Below, one piece after another: positions 15,926 through 25,218 of a DNA stretch of 64,000 nucleotides. The stretch comes from Rummeliibacillus sp044763875 (GTDB taxonomy: Bacteria > Bacillota > Bacilli > Bacillales_A > Planococcaceae): positions 558,001 through 622,000 of the forward strand of contig NZ_JBIWGZ010000001.1 in the NCBI RefSeq assembly GCF_044763875.1, read 5' to 3'. The notes under the pieces were generated by a model that saw only the letters and a list, made by a program, of their open reading frames with translations, did no database searches and was not told the DNA's origin. The first letter of the stretch is position 1, and every line of letters starts with the position of its first letter. The position numbers and the translations under genes are program-made.

Positions 15926-18361
15926 TTAATTTTCAATTTCAATTGCAGGAAGTTTTTGCACATAGACAATAGCACCATCTGTATCAACATCAACAGCATA
16001 TGAACCATTAGAGAATCGATCTGCTAATCGATATTGATCTTCCCGTAATTCTTCTGTTACGCCCTTTTCAGTGGTGATTTGAATACCTTCACCTTTTTCT
16101 ACATAAACGACAGCAAAAATACGGTGTGGATTTTTCTTCAATTCATGAAGGGTAAGCACTCCTCGCAAAGCACGATTTCCAGTTTCTACTTCATCTAAAG
16201 CCATTTTCTTCACTGCTCCACGATGTGTGACAACCATTACTTTTCCTTTATGATGTTCCGGAATTGCATTGGCAGCTTGAATGTAGTCGTCGTCTTTTAG
16301 ATTCATTGCTTTTACACCAGCAGTTTTAATACCTGTATCTTGCACTTCATCTAATTTAAAACGTATTGAATAACTACAATGAGATGTTAGTAATACTTCA
16401 ATGGTTGGTTCCACAATATCCGCAAAAATAACGACATCTTCTTTTTTAATATTCATCATTTTTAATGGTTTTGTATACCGTTGTACAAGGAACTCAGCTA
16501 AAGCAGTACGTTTGATTTGACCATTTTTTGTAATTGTTAATACATATTTATTTGCATTAAAATCAGTAACTCCGCAAGCATTAATTATATTTTCATCAGA
16601 ATCTAACGGCACAATACTTGAAATATGTTGGCCTAAGTCCTTCCAGCGGATGTCTGGTAGTTCATGCACTGGTTGGAAAATATAGTGGCCCTTGTCTGTG
16701 AATAATAATACATGCTGCTGTGTATTAAGATTCGATTCATACAATAAATGATCAGATTCTTTCATTTCAAAATCCTTACCGTTTGATGCATTGTATGAAC
16801 GAATACTTGTTCGTTTGATATAGCCATCTTTTGTAACTGTAACAACTACATCTTCACTTGGAATTAATACTTCCATATCTACTTTGATGTCTTCAATTTC
16901 ATCTTGAATTATAGAACGTCTTGACTCAGCAAAACGTTTTTTCACATCTTGTAATTCCTTTTGTAATACTTTTATTAATTTTGCATCACTACCTAAAATG
17001 CTTTCTAATTCTACTATTTTCTTATCAAGCTCTGCTTGTTCTTCACGTAATTCTGTAATATCCGTATTTGTTAATCGATAAAGCTGTAATGAAACAATCG
17101 CTTCGGCTTGTATTTCCGTAAAGGCAAATTTTTGTTGTAAATTGTTTTTCGCATCTTTTTTATCTTTTGAAGCACGAATTGTTGCAATGACTTCGTCTAA
17201 AATAGATAAAGCCTTCATCAATCCTTCAACAATATGTAAACGATCTTTTGCCTTTTTCAATTCAAATCGAGAACGTCTAGTTACAATTTCTTTTTGATGC
17301 GCTATGTAGGCATCTAAAAGAAGTGGTAAGCTCATCATCGTAGGACGGCGATTATAAATTGCGATCATATTGAAATTATAAGTGACTTGCAGGTCTGTAT
17401 TTTTTAATAAATATTTCAAAATAGGTTCGCCACTAATATCTTTCTTGAGTTCAACAACAATTCGTAAACCTGTACGATCGGATTCATCACGAACTTCTGC
17501 AATTCCTTCTAATCGCTTGTCTAGGCGCATTTCGTCCATTTTCTTAACAAGATTAGCCTTATTCACTTCGTATGGTATTTCAGTAATGACAATTTGCTCT
17601 TTTGAACCTTTTAATTGTTCGATTTCTGCTTTTGCTCGAACGATAATTTTGCCTCTACCTGTTTCATATGCTTTTTTTATACCTTCGATTCCTTGAATAA
17701 TACCACCCGTAGGGAAATCTGGGCCTTTAATTTCTGTCATTAACTCATCTATTGTAGCTTTCGGGTTCTTCAAACGCATAAGAACAGCCTCTAATACTTC
17801 CTCTAAATTATGAGGCGGAATATCTGTAGCATAACCTGCAGAAATCCCAGTTGAACCGTTTACTAGTAAGTTTGGAAAGCGTGAAGGTAACACAGTAGGT
17901 TCCATATCTTGGTCATCAAAGTTTGGTACGAGATCGACTGTGTCTTTTTGAATGTCACGAAGCATTTCAGCAGAAATAGTAGATAAACGTGCTTCTGTGT
18001 AACGCATAGCGGCTGGTGGATCACCATCTACAGAACCATTGTTACCATGCATTTCAATCAGCATATGGCGAGCCTTCCAGTCTTGACTCATACGTACCAT
18101 TGCCTCATAAACAGAACTATCACCATGCGGATGATAGTTGCCAATTACATTCCCTACTGTTTTTGCAGATTTACGGAATGGTTTATCATGTGTGTTTCCT
18201 TCCATGAACATCGCATATAAAATACGTCTTTGTACTGGTTTAAGTCCATCTCTTGCATCTGGAAGAGCACGGTCTTGAATAATATATTTACTATATCGAC
18301 CAAAACGATCACCAATGACTTCTTCTAAAGGCAAGTCTTGATATTTCTCTGATTGTGTCAT
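15926..18361 (-). CDS. parC: DNA topoisomerase IV subunit A
   Basis: This 811-residue subunit cuts and rejoins DNA to unlink daughter chromosomes. The catalytic tyrosine is Tyr121 in AAMRYTEARLS. The quinolone-resistance region reads HPHGDSSVYEAM, with the usual Ser82 and Glu86, that is, no typical resistance change. The C-terminal half consists of beta-pinwheel repeats (VTKDGYIKRTS, ITKNGQIKRTA, VTHRGAVKKMA). Its ATG overlaps the parE stop codon as ATGA, so the subunits are translationally coupled. Length and gene order match B. subtilis parE-parC. Confidence 0.97.
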   Translation of the reverse strand: MTQSEKYQDLPLEEVIGDRFGRYSKYIIQDRALPDARDGLKPVQRRILYAMFMEGNTHDKPFRKSAKTVGNVIGNYHPHGDSSVYEAMVRMSQDWKARHMLIEMHGNNGSVDGDPPAAMRYTEARLSTISAEMLRDIQKDTVDLVPNFDDQDMEPTVLPSRFPNLLVNGSTGISAGYATDIPPHNLEEVLEAVLMRLKNPKATIDELMTEIKGPDFPTGGIIQGIEGIKKAYETGRGKIIVRAKAEIEQLKGSKEQIVITEIPYEVNKANLVKKMDEMRLDKRLEGIAEVRDESDRTGLRIVVELKKDISGEPILKYLLKNTDLQVTYNFNMIAIYNRRPTMMSLPLLLDAYIAHQKEIVTRRSRFELKKAKDRLHIVEGLMKALSILDEVIATIRASKDKKDAKNNLQQKFAFTEIQAEAIVSLQLYRLTNTDITELREEQAELDKKIVELESILGSDAKLIKVLQKELQDVKKRFAESRRSIIQDEIEDIKVDMEVLIPSEDVVVTVTKDGYIKRTSIRSYNASNGKDFEMKESDHLLYESNLNTQQHVLLFTDKGHYIFQPVHELPDIRWKDLGQHISSIVPLDSDENIINACGVTDFNANKYVLTITKNGQIKRTALAEFLVQRYTKPLKMMNIKKEDVVIFADIVEPTIEVLLTSHCSYSIRFKLDEVQDTGIKTAGVKAMNLKDDDYIQAANAIPEHHKGKVMVVTHRGAVKKMALDEVETGNRALRGVLTLHELKKNPHRIFAVVYVEKGEGIQITTEKGVTEELREDQYRLADRFSNGSYAVDVDTDGAIVYVQKLPAIEIEN

Positions 18362-20334
18362 TTAAGCTCTTCCTCCTCTTGTTGTATAAATTCACTTTCT
18401 AAAATGTTATCGTCTTCCTCAAGTCCGAAATCAACATGCGATTCAATCCATTTACGACGTGGTTCAACCTTGTCCCCCATCAAAGTAGCAACACCTTTTT
18501 CTGCGCGTTCTACATCATTGATTTTAACGCGTACCAATGTACGTGTTTCTGGATTCATCGTTGTTTCCCAAAGTTGTTCGGCATTCATTTCACCAAGACC
18601 TTTATAGCGTTGTAAAATATAGCCCTTACCAATTTTGTTAATCGCTTGTTGAAGATCTTTTTCAGTCCAAGCATATTCTACGACTTCTTTACGACCTGTA
18701 CCTTTTGATACTTTATAAAGTGGTGGTAGCGCTATATACACTTTCCCCGCTTCTACAAGTGGTCTCATATATCGGAAGAAGAATGTTAACAACAGTACTT
18801 GAATATGTGCTCCATCGGTATCAGCATCCGTCATGATAATGACTTTATCATACGCAGCATCTTCAACATTAAAATCAGAACCAACGCCTGCACCAACTGC
18901 ATGAATAATAGTTGAAATTTCTTCGTTTTTCATTATATCTTGCAATTTTGCTTTTTCAGTATTGATCACTTTACCTCGTAGTGGCAAGATAGCTTGGAAA
19001 GTACGGTCACGCCCTTGCTTAGCAGAACCACCAGCAGAATCACCTTCGACTAGATATAATTCATTTTTCGAAGCATTCTTTGATTGAGCAGGTGTCAACT
19101 TACCAGATAAAATGGTGCTTTGCTTTTTAGATTTTTTACCATTTCGCGCATCTTCTCTTGCTTTTCGAGCTGCTTCACGAACTTGTTGTGCTCGAATAGC
19201 TTTGCGCACAAGCGATGAACTAAGTTCAGCATTTTCTTCTAAGATATACATCAATTGCTGAGATACTACTCCATCAACTGAACTTCTAGCTTCAGATGTA
19301 CCAAGCTTTCCTTTGGTTTGTCCTTCAAATTGCAATAAGTGTTCAGGTATACGAACAGAAATAATTGCAGCAAGGCCTTCTCGAATATCAGAGCCGTCCA
19401 AGTTTTTATCTTTTTCTTTTAACAGTCCAATTTTACGAGCGTATTCATTAAAAACGCGAGTCATCGCAGCTTTCGCACCCGTTTCATGAGTACCACCATC
19501 GCGTGTTCTTACGTTATTAACAAATGATAGGATTGTTTCTGAATAGCCATCGTTGAACTGAAAAGCAAATTCTACTTCAATTTCATCTTGTGTTCCTTCA
19601 ACATATTTAACTGGATGTAAAACATCTTTTTCCTCGTTTAAATAGGATACAAACGCTTCAATCCCGTTTTCATAATGATAAACTTCATGACGTTCTGTTG
19701 CCTCTTCGATTAACTCGATTTTTAAGTTTTTGAGTAAAAATGCAGATTCACGCAAACGTTCTGCTAATGTATCGAAATTATATTTTGTAGTAGAGAATAT
19801 CGTTTCATCAGGTTTGAAGTGAATAAGTGTACCAGTTTCTTTCGTTTTACCTATTTCCTCTAAAGTGGTAACGGGTTTACCACCATTTTCGAAACGCATA
19901 CGATACTTTTTCCCATCACGATGAATTACAACTTCTAACCATGTTGATAGTGCATTTACTACTGATGCACCCACACCATGTAAACCACCGCTTGTTTTGT
20001 AGCCACCCTGTCCAAATTTCCCACCTGCATGTAAAATGGTGAAAATTACTTCTGGAGTTGGTTTACCTGTTTTGTGCATACCTGTAGGCATACCTCGTCC
20101 ATAGTCACGCACGCTAATACTTTGATCAGCTTGAATCTTTACAATGATATGAGAACCGAATCCTGCTAAAACCTCATCCACAGCATTGTCAACGATTTCA
20201 TATACGAGGTGATGCAAACCTCTACTATCAGTTGAACCAATATACATACCAGGACGTTTTCTAACGGCTTCTAATCCTTCTAATACTTGAATATCATCTT
20301 CATTGTAAGACGTGATTGTCTGTTTACTTGTCAA
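18358..20334 (-). CDS. parE: DNA topoisomerase IV subunit B
   Basis: ATPase subunit of topoisomerase IV, 658 residues. The GHKL ATP site shows EIVDNAVDEV, GRGMPTGMH and GGLHGVGASVVNALS. The TOPRIM domain has LVEGDSAGGSAKQGRDR and IMTDADTDGAHIQ, which provide the catalytic Glu and metal-binding Asp residues. The TTG at 20334 follows AGGGGGA at good spacing and gives the N-terminus TSKQTITSYNEDD; a TTG 21 nt upstream would lie before the ribosome binding site. It is divergent from plsY, as in B. subtilis. Confidence 0.97.
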   Translation of the reverse strand: MTSKQTITSYNEDDIQVLEGLEAVRKRPGMYIGSTDSRGLHHLVYEIVDNAVDEVLAGFGSHIIVKIQADQSISVRDYGRGMPTGMHKTGKPTPEVIFTILHAGGKFGQGGYKTSGGLHGVGASVVNALSTWLEVVIHRDGKKYRMRFENGGKPVTTLEEIGKTKETGTLIHFKPDETIFSTTKYNFDTLAERLRESAFLLKNLKIELIEEATERHEVYHYENGIEAFVSYLNEEKDVLHPVKYVEGTQDEIEVEFAFQFNDGYSETILSFVNNVRTRDGGTHETGAKAAMTRVFNEYARKIGLLKEKDKNLDGSDIREGLAAIISVRIPEHLLQFEGQTKGKLGTSEARSSVDGVVSQQLMYILEENAELSSSLVRKAIRAQQVREAARKAREDARNGKKSKKQSTILSGKLTPAQSKNASKNELYLVEGDSAGGSAKQGRDRTFQAILPLRGKVINTEKAKLQDIMKNEEISTIIHAVGAGVGSDFNVEDAAYDKVIIMTDADTDGAHIQVLLLTFFFRYMRPLVEAGKVYIALPPLYKVSKGTGRKEVVEYAWTEKDLQQAINKIGKGYILQRYKGLGEMNAEQLWETTMNPETRTLVRVKINDVERAEKGVATLMGDKVEPRRKWIESHVDFGLEEDDNILESEFIQQEEEELK

Positions 20335-20580
20335 AAAAATTCCCCCTAAATACAAACACCCGTTCTACTTTTATTCATATTAAACACAATCATTGGAACT
20401 GTCAACTTCTTGCATTTATATACATACAGCATTTATTGTATCAAACGTTGAATTGAAAGGAAAATAAGAATATGATTAAAAAGCGAATAAAGTTGATGAT
20501 TGTGTATTCTACTGACTTCGTGATAAACTATTAGTACAATATAATAGTACCAACTACTAAAAAGTAAGAGGGAGTTTTTT

Positions 20581-21183
20581 ATGGATATGATTCTTGTTTT
20601 GGTTATAGCCTATTTAATTGGATCGATTCCTTCCGGGCTATGGATTGGCCAAATATTTTATAAAACAGATATCCGAAAGCACGGTAGTGGCAATTTGGGT
20701 GCAACAAACACATTTCGTGTACTTGGTAAAAAAGCTGGAATAGCTGTAACCCTAATGGATATTTTAAAAGGGACGGTTGCTACCCTAATACCAACAATTG
20801 CTGTCTTTGCTAATAGTGGTGTACATCCTCTTATTGCTGGTGTCGTTGCAGTATTCGGCCATATGTATCCAATCTTTGCTGGCTTCCGAGGAGGTAAAGC
20901 TGTTGCAACCTCAGCAGGTATTTTACTTGGTTACCATTGGCCAATTTTCGTTTTATTAGTTTTAGCTTTTTTACTTTGCTTAAAAGTATACAAAATGGTA
21001 AGTCTAGCTTCCATGTTTGCAGCAGTTGTTGCTTTCATTTATGCACTTATCTATGCTATTTTAGAAAAAGAGTATTTACTCTTAATCATCATAACGATTA
21101 TAGTAGTCTTTATATTCTATCGTCATCGCACAAATATTTCACGTATTAAACACGGTACAGAGCCAAAAATAACTTGGTTATAG
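20581..21183 (+). CDS. plsY: acyl-phosphate:glycerol-3-phosphate acyltransferase
   Basis: PlsY acylates position 1 of glycerol 3-phosphate using acyl-phosphate, the first membrane step of phospholipid synthesis. The 200-residue integral membrane protein has about five helices and the family motifs IGSIPSGLWIG, KHGSGNLGATNTFR, FAGFRGGKAVATSAG and RHRTNISRIKHGTEPKI. AAGAGGGAG lies before the ATG. A TATAAT at 20540-20545 may be its -10 box, without a convincing -35. The locus order parC-parE / plsY / HesB-like / thioesterase follows the B. subtilis yne region. Confidence 0.95.
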   Translation: MDMILVLVIAYLIGSIPSGLWIGQIFYKTDIRKHGSGNLGATNTFRVLGKKAGIAVTLMDILKGTVATLIPTIAVFANSGVHPLIAGVVAVFGHMYPIFAGFRGGKAVATSAGILLGYHWPIFVLLVLAFLLCLKVYKMVSLASMFAAVVAFIYALIYAILEKEYLLLIIITIIVVFIFYRHRTNISRIKHGTEPKITWL

Positions 21184-21200
21184 TTAAAAGGAGTGTTCTC

Positions 21201-21488
21201 ATGAATATTGTGATAACTAATCAAGCTTTACAATGGTTTTCAAATGAAATGGAAGTACAACCAGGCGACACAATTCGCTTTTATGTACGATATGGAGGCT
21301 CTAACCCTTTCCATGAAGGATTTTCACTTGGCATGAGTAAAGATGAGCCTATGAATCCTACTGTCATAGCAAAAAATGAAGGTGTAACTTTCTTTATCGA
21401 AGAAGACGACGTATGGTTTTTTAATGATCATGATTTATATGTAGACTTCGATCAAGAATTAGATGAACTTAGCTATGATTATAAATAA
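21201..21488 (+). CDS. HesB/IscA-like protein (YneR type)
   Basis: This 95-residue protein belongs to the HesB-like family of iron-sulfur carrier relatives. It begins MNIVITNQALQWFSNEM and contains FYVRYGGSNPFHEGFSLGMS. Like B. subtilis YneR it lacks the three cysteines of true A-type scaffolds, so Fe-S binding is doubtful. The ATG at 21201 was chosen because AAAAGGAGTG precedes it. It lies 17 bp after plsY and is presumably cotranscribed. A bidirectional terminator follows. Confidence 0.85.
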   Translation: MNIVITNQALQWFSNEMEVQPGDTIRFYVRYGGSNPFHEGFSLGMSKDEPMNPTVIAKNEGVTFFIEEDDVWFFNDHDLYVDFDQELDELSYDYK

Positions 21489-21497
21489 AATACATAC

Positions 21498-21530
21498 AAA
21501 AAGCATGCTAGAGTTATTAGCATGCTTTTT
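21498..21530. terminator. bidirectional terminator
   Basis: AAAAAGCATGCTA pairs with TAGCATGCTTTTT around GAGTTAT. It serves the plus-strand HesB-like gene and the converging thioesterase gene. Confidence 0.9.
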
Positions 21531-21535
21531 GTTTT

Positions 21536-21961
21536 TTATTTTTGAATCTCAGCGATTTCTTTATACTTGTTATACCATACTTCATCTACATGATTAAACG
21601 CCACTGGACGGAAGTTTTCCTTTTTTACTACAATATGTTCAGATGTTGCAGTTGCAGCAACTGTGCCATCTGTATGTAAAATTTCATAGGCATAAACCGT
21701 ACGTAATCGATCTTGTGATTTTACCCAAGTGCGAATAATTGCTTTTTCACCATAACGTAAAGCGGCTTTATAGCTTACATTTACATTCATAACAGGAGAA
21801 ACATAACCATCCGCTTCAAATTTTGTTACTGAAAATCCAAGATCATGAATAAGTTGTGTTCTTCCTACTTCCATCCATATAACATAATTCGCGTGATAAA
21901 CTACGCCCATTTGATCTGTTTCTGCATAACGAATTTCGATTTCTTTTTCACTTACAAACAT
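21536..21961 (-). CDS. yneP: acyl-CoA thioesterase, 4-hydroxybenzoyl-CoA thioesterase family (YneP-like)
   Basis: A hotdog-fold thioesterase of 141 residues. The signature RYAETDQMGVVYHANYVIWMEVGR includes the catalytic Asp of the 4HBT family. It would hydrolyse acyl-CoA thioesters; the physiological acyl group is unknown. The ATG at 21961 follows GAGGTG at optimal spacing; the upstream ATG at 21979 lacks one. It corresponds by position and size to B. subtilis yneP. Confidence 0.85.
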   Translation of the reverse strand: MFVSEKEIEIRYAETDQMGVVYHANYVIWMEVGRTQLIHDLGFSVTKFEADGYVSPVMNVNVSYKAALRYGEKAIIRTWVKSQDRLRTVYAYEILHTDGTVAATATSEHIVVKKENFRPVAFNHVDEVWYNKYKEIAEIQK

Positions 21962-22434
21962 TTCTGTCACCTCATTCATTAGTATATCGAAATTTCTTCA
22001 AAAAATCTTATTTCGATCATCGTTTCAACCAAAAACCCCTCATTTTTTTTACAATTTGAAAATCTTTGATGTAATTTTGGAATAAATATTAATAAAAATG
22101 TTATTAATCTCTTTAATGAATCAATTTTTAAATACGAACATTTCAACATTTTAACTTACAATATTCAGATATTGTTGTTCCGCTACAGACGGCGCTTTCC
22201 ACGGGCAAGCATCAAGCCTCCTCCTCACTTCGTTCGTGCGGGGTCTTGATTCGCTTGCTTTTCCCGTAGGAGTCGCCGTCTTTCGCTCCACAATGAATAA
22301 AAAGTGGATATTAAAAATGTTCGTATATTTATTGAATTTTGCATTTTGAAATTGACTCAAATACATTCTTTTAAAAAAGAGCTTGAAAAACATTTTAAAT
22401 CGAATTACCTTATCTAAGAAAGGAGGAATAAAAC
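21962..22434. other. divergent intergenic region containing repeat copy B
   Basis: Apart from the GC-rich palindromic repeat at 22176-22292 and its AT-rich inverted flanks, nothing coding is seen. An 80-codon frame across the repeat on the minus strand is an artefact of its composition. Confidence 0.6.
22132..22326. repeat. GC-rich dispersed palindromic repeat, copy B, with AT-rich inverted flanks
   Basis: The core (22176-22292) begins GTTCCGCTACAGACGGCG and ends CGCCGTCTTTCGCTCC. AGACGGCG and CGCCGTCT pair across it. Outside the core ATACGAACATTT (22132-22143) pairs with AAATGTTCGTAT (22315-22326). The whole ~195-bp unit can thus fold as one long imperfect hairpin. The core is about 90% identical to copy D at 36.9 kb. 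Confidence 0.85.
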
Positions 22435-22884
22435 ATGATAATATCTATTGAAGAATTACCTGAATCAAGGATTGCTTATTTCCGAAACCTTGGAGAGTAT
22501 GGTGAAAAGCAAAACAGAGAACTAATGGGGTCGTTTAAAAATTGGGCGCAGTTGAATGGTGTATTTGATAATTCTACAATTTTAGGTATACCACAGGATA
22601 ACCCTGAGGTTACTCCTAAAGAGAAATGTCGTTATGATGTTTGCGTTATTATAGATAAAGATTTTAATGTAGCAAAACCAGCTCAAGATGGTAAATTTTA
22701 TGGTGGAAAATATGCTGTTTTCTTGCTTGATCATACAAAAGAGGCAATCAGTGAATTTTGGAGTAATATTTTTATTGAAATAGAAAAAAATAATCTATTA
22801 ATAAGAGAACAGCCAATTGTAGAAAGATACACTTCACAAATGATTGATAATCATTTATGTGAGATATTATTTCCCATTAAGTAA
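22435..22884 (+). CDS. GyrI-like small-molecule-binding domain protein
   Basis: This 149-residue stand-alone protein resembles the effector-binding domain of AraC-type regulators (GyrI-like, SOUL/BmrR-like fold). It opens with IEELPESRIAYFRNLGEYGEK, then ILGIPQDNPEVTPKEKCRYDVCVII, the conserved central strand-turn, and ends RYTSQMIDNHLCEILFPIK. It lacks a DNA-binding domain. Such proteins bind drugs, inhibit gyrase or hydrolyse cyclopropanoid compounds; function here is unknown. AAGGAGG before the ATG defines the start. Confidence 0.82.
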   Translation: MIISIEELPESRIAYFRNLGEYGEKQNRELMGSFKNWAQLNGVFDNSTILGIPQDNPEVTPKEKCRYDVCVIIDKDFNVAKPAQDGKFYGGKYAVFLLDHTKEAISEFWSNIFIEIEKNNLLIREQPIVERYTSQMIDNHLCEILFPIK

Positions 22885-22950
22885 TAGAAACAGAGAAACT
22901 TACCATCTTTTGTTAAATTTAGTAGAGATGATTTTGAGGACTGATATCTA

Positions 22951-22990
22951 AAAAAAATCACCCCCAATAAAAACTAAAGGGGTGATTTTT
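22951..22990. terminator. bidirectional terminator
   Basis: AAAAAATCACCCC pairs with GGGGTGATTTTT over a 15-nt loop. It serves the GyrI-like gene and the converging carboxypeptidase gene. Confidence 0.9.
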
Positions 22991-23036
22991 CAAACTTTTT
23001 GATTAAAGCTCTCACTATAGAGGTTTTTACAACAGG

Positions 23037-24983
23037 TTATCTTTTACTTGCTTCATTTGCACCGAATAAACCGATTGATTTGTTTTTGTTCCATACACTA
23101 TTCCAGTATCGATGTGGTACTGGTCCATATCCCGCGTAAGGAGCTATTTCGATGGTTAAACCTGGTTTCTTTTGATTTAATATAAACCAATCAGCAGATG
23201 ATCCAGATCCTCTATATGGTAAAGGAGGTACAACTGAATAGCCTGTAATTCTCGCAACACTTTTAGCTAAATTTAAATCTCTTGTACGATTAGATCCTTT
23301 TTGGAAATTATACCAATATACAATTTGTCCAGATGAGTGGTAAGATAAATCAGTTTTAAATTTATGACGTTGTACAAAAGCTTTTAATGCTTGTGCCTCC
23401 GGTTCTGAGAATGCACTTGTTCCTTTATAATTCATATAAGACTTAGGTGTTGTGGCTACATATTTCCATAATCCATCAAAATTGCGGTTTAAGTCAACGC
23501 CTCGTCCATTTGCCTTCCAACGATTAAAATTATTGCTTCCATGATTATATTTTTTGAGACTCGCTTTATATTTACTATCCATCGAGCCAATGCCTTTTTG
23601 GACTAATGTAACTCCATCAGGATTCATCATTGGTACAAACCAAATACTTGTTTTATCTAAAACACGTTTCACATTATATCCCGCATAATTTGTTCCTTTT
23701 CGATAAGAAACAGTATACTGATCTATCATTTCCATTAGGACATTCGTTGTCATATGTTCCCGCGCATGTATAGCAGCATCCATTAAGATTTCTTTCTTTC
23801 CATTCCCTACACGTAATGCATAAATAGAACGTCCTTGTACGGATTCTCCAATCTTTTCGATTTCAGTGAATTCAGGGTATAGCTGTGCAAAGACACGAAG
23901 ATAATAGTTGTACATCCCGTAGGTAATGTTCTTTGTTGGGTTAACTATATTGGAATGGTTAAAGTATTTAAGATCTACATAGCCTGATTTCCCCATATAA
24001 TTAATGATTCCTTTATTACCTTTTAAACCTTTTAAGCTTACTACTTGTCCTTTATTGATTGTCCCCATCTTGGTGCCTTTAGAAGTATAAATAGAGTTTG
24101 TTTTACTTACTGTTAGTGTGATAGGATAAGTGGATTTCATTAATGTTCCAAGCGATGCAGGATTTTCTGTAGGGATTGTACCTTTTTTGAGGATTGCATA
24201 TGTTTGACTTCCAACTTGAATAATATGATATTTAGCTGTTGATTTAGCTACTTTTACTACTGCTCCATTATCTAATGAACCCATCGCTTTATACTTACTA
24301 CCATCGATTTTATACATTTTAACTGAGCTTGTCGCAACCTCTACATTGCTGTTTTTCTTGTAGTCGATATTTACATCGCTAATAGGAATGTATCCTCTTA
24401 CTCCAGCCATTGATACTACATAATAATCTTGCACTACATCAACAACTTTGAAAGTCGTTTCTTTTGTTCCTTCGACAAGAATTTTCGAATTGTTATCGTT
24501 TTCGGAGTAAATGTTAAAGTTGCTTTTAGTGGTGATGATCAGATTTCGTTTCTGAGTTATTTCTGATGGATTTTCAGGCGAAGCAATTAAGTTTTCTGCT
24601 TTAATCCAATATGTATTTTCCCCTATAAGGATTTCAAAATAGTCCTCATTTGAAGATTTTGTTACATAATATGCATGATCATCTGCTGGTAGTTTCAAAT
24701 TTGTTGGTTGTAACGATTCCGGTGTAAATAGCTCTGCATCTGAGCTTATTTTAGCGAAATTTCCAATACTCTGATTTTCACTTCCACTTTCAGATGAAGT
24801 TGTATCATTAGTCTGACTGTTAACTCCTTCTGAACTGTTTTCTAAACCATGTTTTGTTACTTTAACTGCACTGCTTTGTTCACTTAATTCAGCCGCAAAT
24901 GCTTCAGCGGATAGTAAACTCATCGACAGCAAAAATCCCGCTGAATAGACAAGCGAGCGCTTAATTTTCTTTTGTATTCCCAT
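23037..24983 (-). CDS. secreted M14-family zinc carboxypeptidase with SH3-like N-terminal region
   Basis: A 648-residue exported protein. Residues 1-31 form a Sec signal peptide (KKIKR, hydrophobic core, AEAFAAE cleavage region). A Ser/Thr-rich linker and three or four SH3-like segments (about 130-340, each with a GY(I/V) or TY turn) probably bind the cell wall. The M14 domain fills the last 300 residues: HAREH near 406 supplies zinc-binding His and Glu, MMNPDGV and NRNFDGLW follow, SYHSSGQ gives the third zinc ligand, and TIEIAPY holds the catalytic Glu. It would cleave C-terminal residues of peptides or peptidoglycan stems outside the cell. Confidence 0.9.
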   Translation of the reverse strand: MGIQKKIKRSLVYSAGFLLSMSLLSAEAFAAELSEQSSAVKVTKHGLENSSEGVNSQTNDTTSSESGSENQSIGNFAKISSDAELFTPESLQPTNLKLPADDHAYYVTKSSNEDYFEILIGENTYWIKAENLIASPENPSEITQKRNLIITTKSNFNIYSENDNNSKILVEGTKETTFKVVDVVQDYYVVSMAGVRGYIPISDVNIDYKKNSNVEVATSSVKMYKIDGSKYKAMGSLDNGAVVKVAKSTAKYHIIQVGSQTYAILKKGTIPTENPASLGTLMKSTYPITLTVSKTNSIYTSKGTKMGTINKGQVVSLKGLKGNKGIINYMGKSGYVDLKYFNHSNIVNPTKNITYGMYNYYLRVFAQLYPEFTEIEKIGESVQGRSIYALRVGNGKKEILMDAAIHAREHMTTNVLMEMIDQYTVSYRKGTNYAGYNVKRVLDKTSIWFVPMMNPDGVTLVQKGIGSMDSKYKASLKKYNHGSNNFNRWKANGRGVDLNRNFDGLWKYVATTPKSYMNYKGTSAFSEPEAQALKAFVQRHKFKTDLSYHSSGQIVYWYNFQKGSNRTRDLNLAKSVARITGYSVVPPLPYRGSGSSADWFILNQKKPGLTIEIAPYAGYGPVPHRYWNSVWNKNKSIGLFGANEASKR

Positions 24984-25156
24984 TATTTTTTAACACCTCG
25001 TTTATTATCTAGTATAAATATATCATAAAAAATAGTACTTTGGTTTGTTTTGACAAGGTTTTGTTAACAATATTGTTATATTTATCCGTATCTTTACTAA
25101 TAGACACTATCCGCAGGATTCAGCATTTTTCGCTCAAGTTCGGTAATAAAAACAAT

Positions 25157-25192
25157 AAAAAAAACATGTGCACAATTTACTTGTGCACATGT
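25157..25192 (-). terminator. terminator of acnA
   Basis: ACATGTGCACAA pairs perfectly with TTGTGCACATGT over a 5-nt loop; on the minus strand a T-run follows. It lies about 25 bp past the acnA stop codon. Confidence 0.9.
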
Positions 25193-25218
25193 ATGAAAAT
25201 GTTCATTTTACAACGAAC

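Noticed and set aside
22151..22393. 80-codon minus-strand frame with Arg/Pro-rich segment
   Set aside because: It crosses repeat copy B; the unusual composition comes from the palindromic repeat, and no start signal is present.
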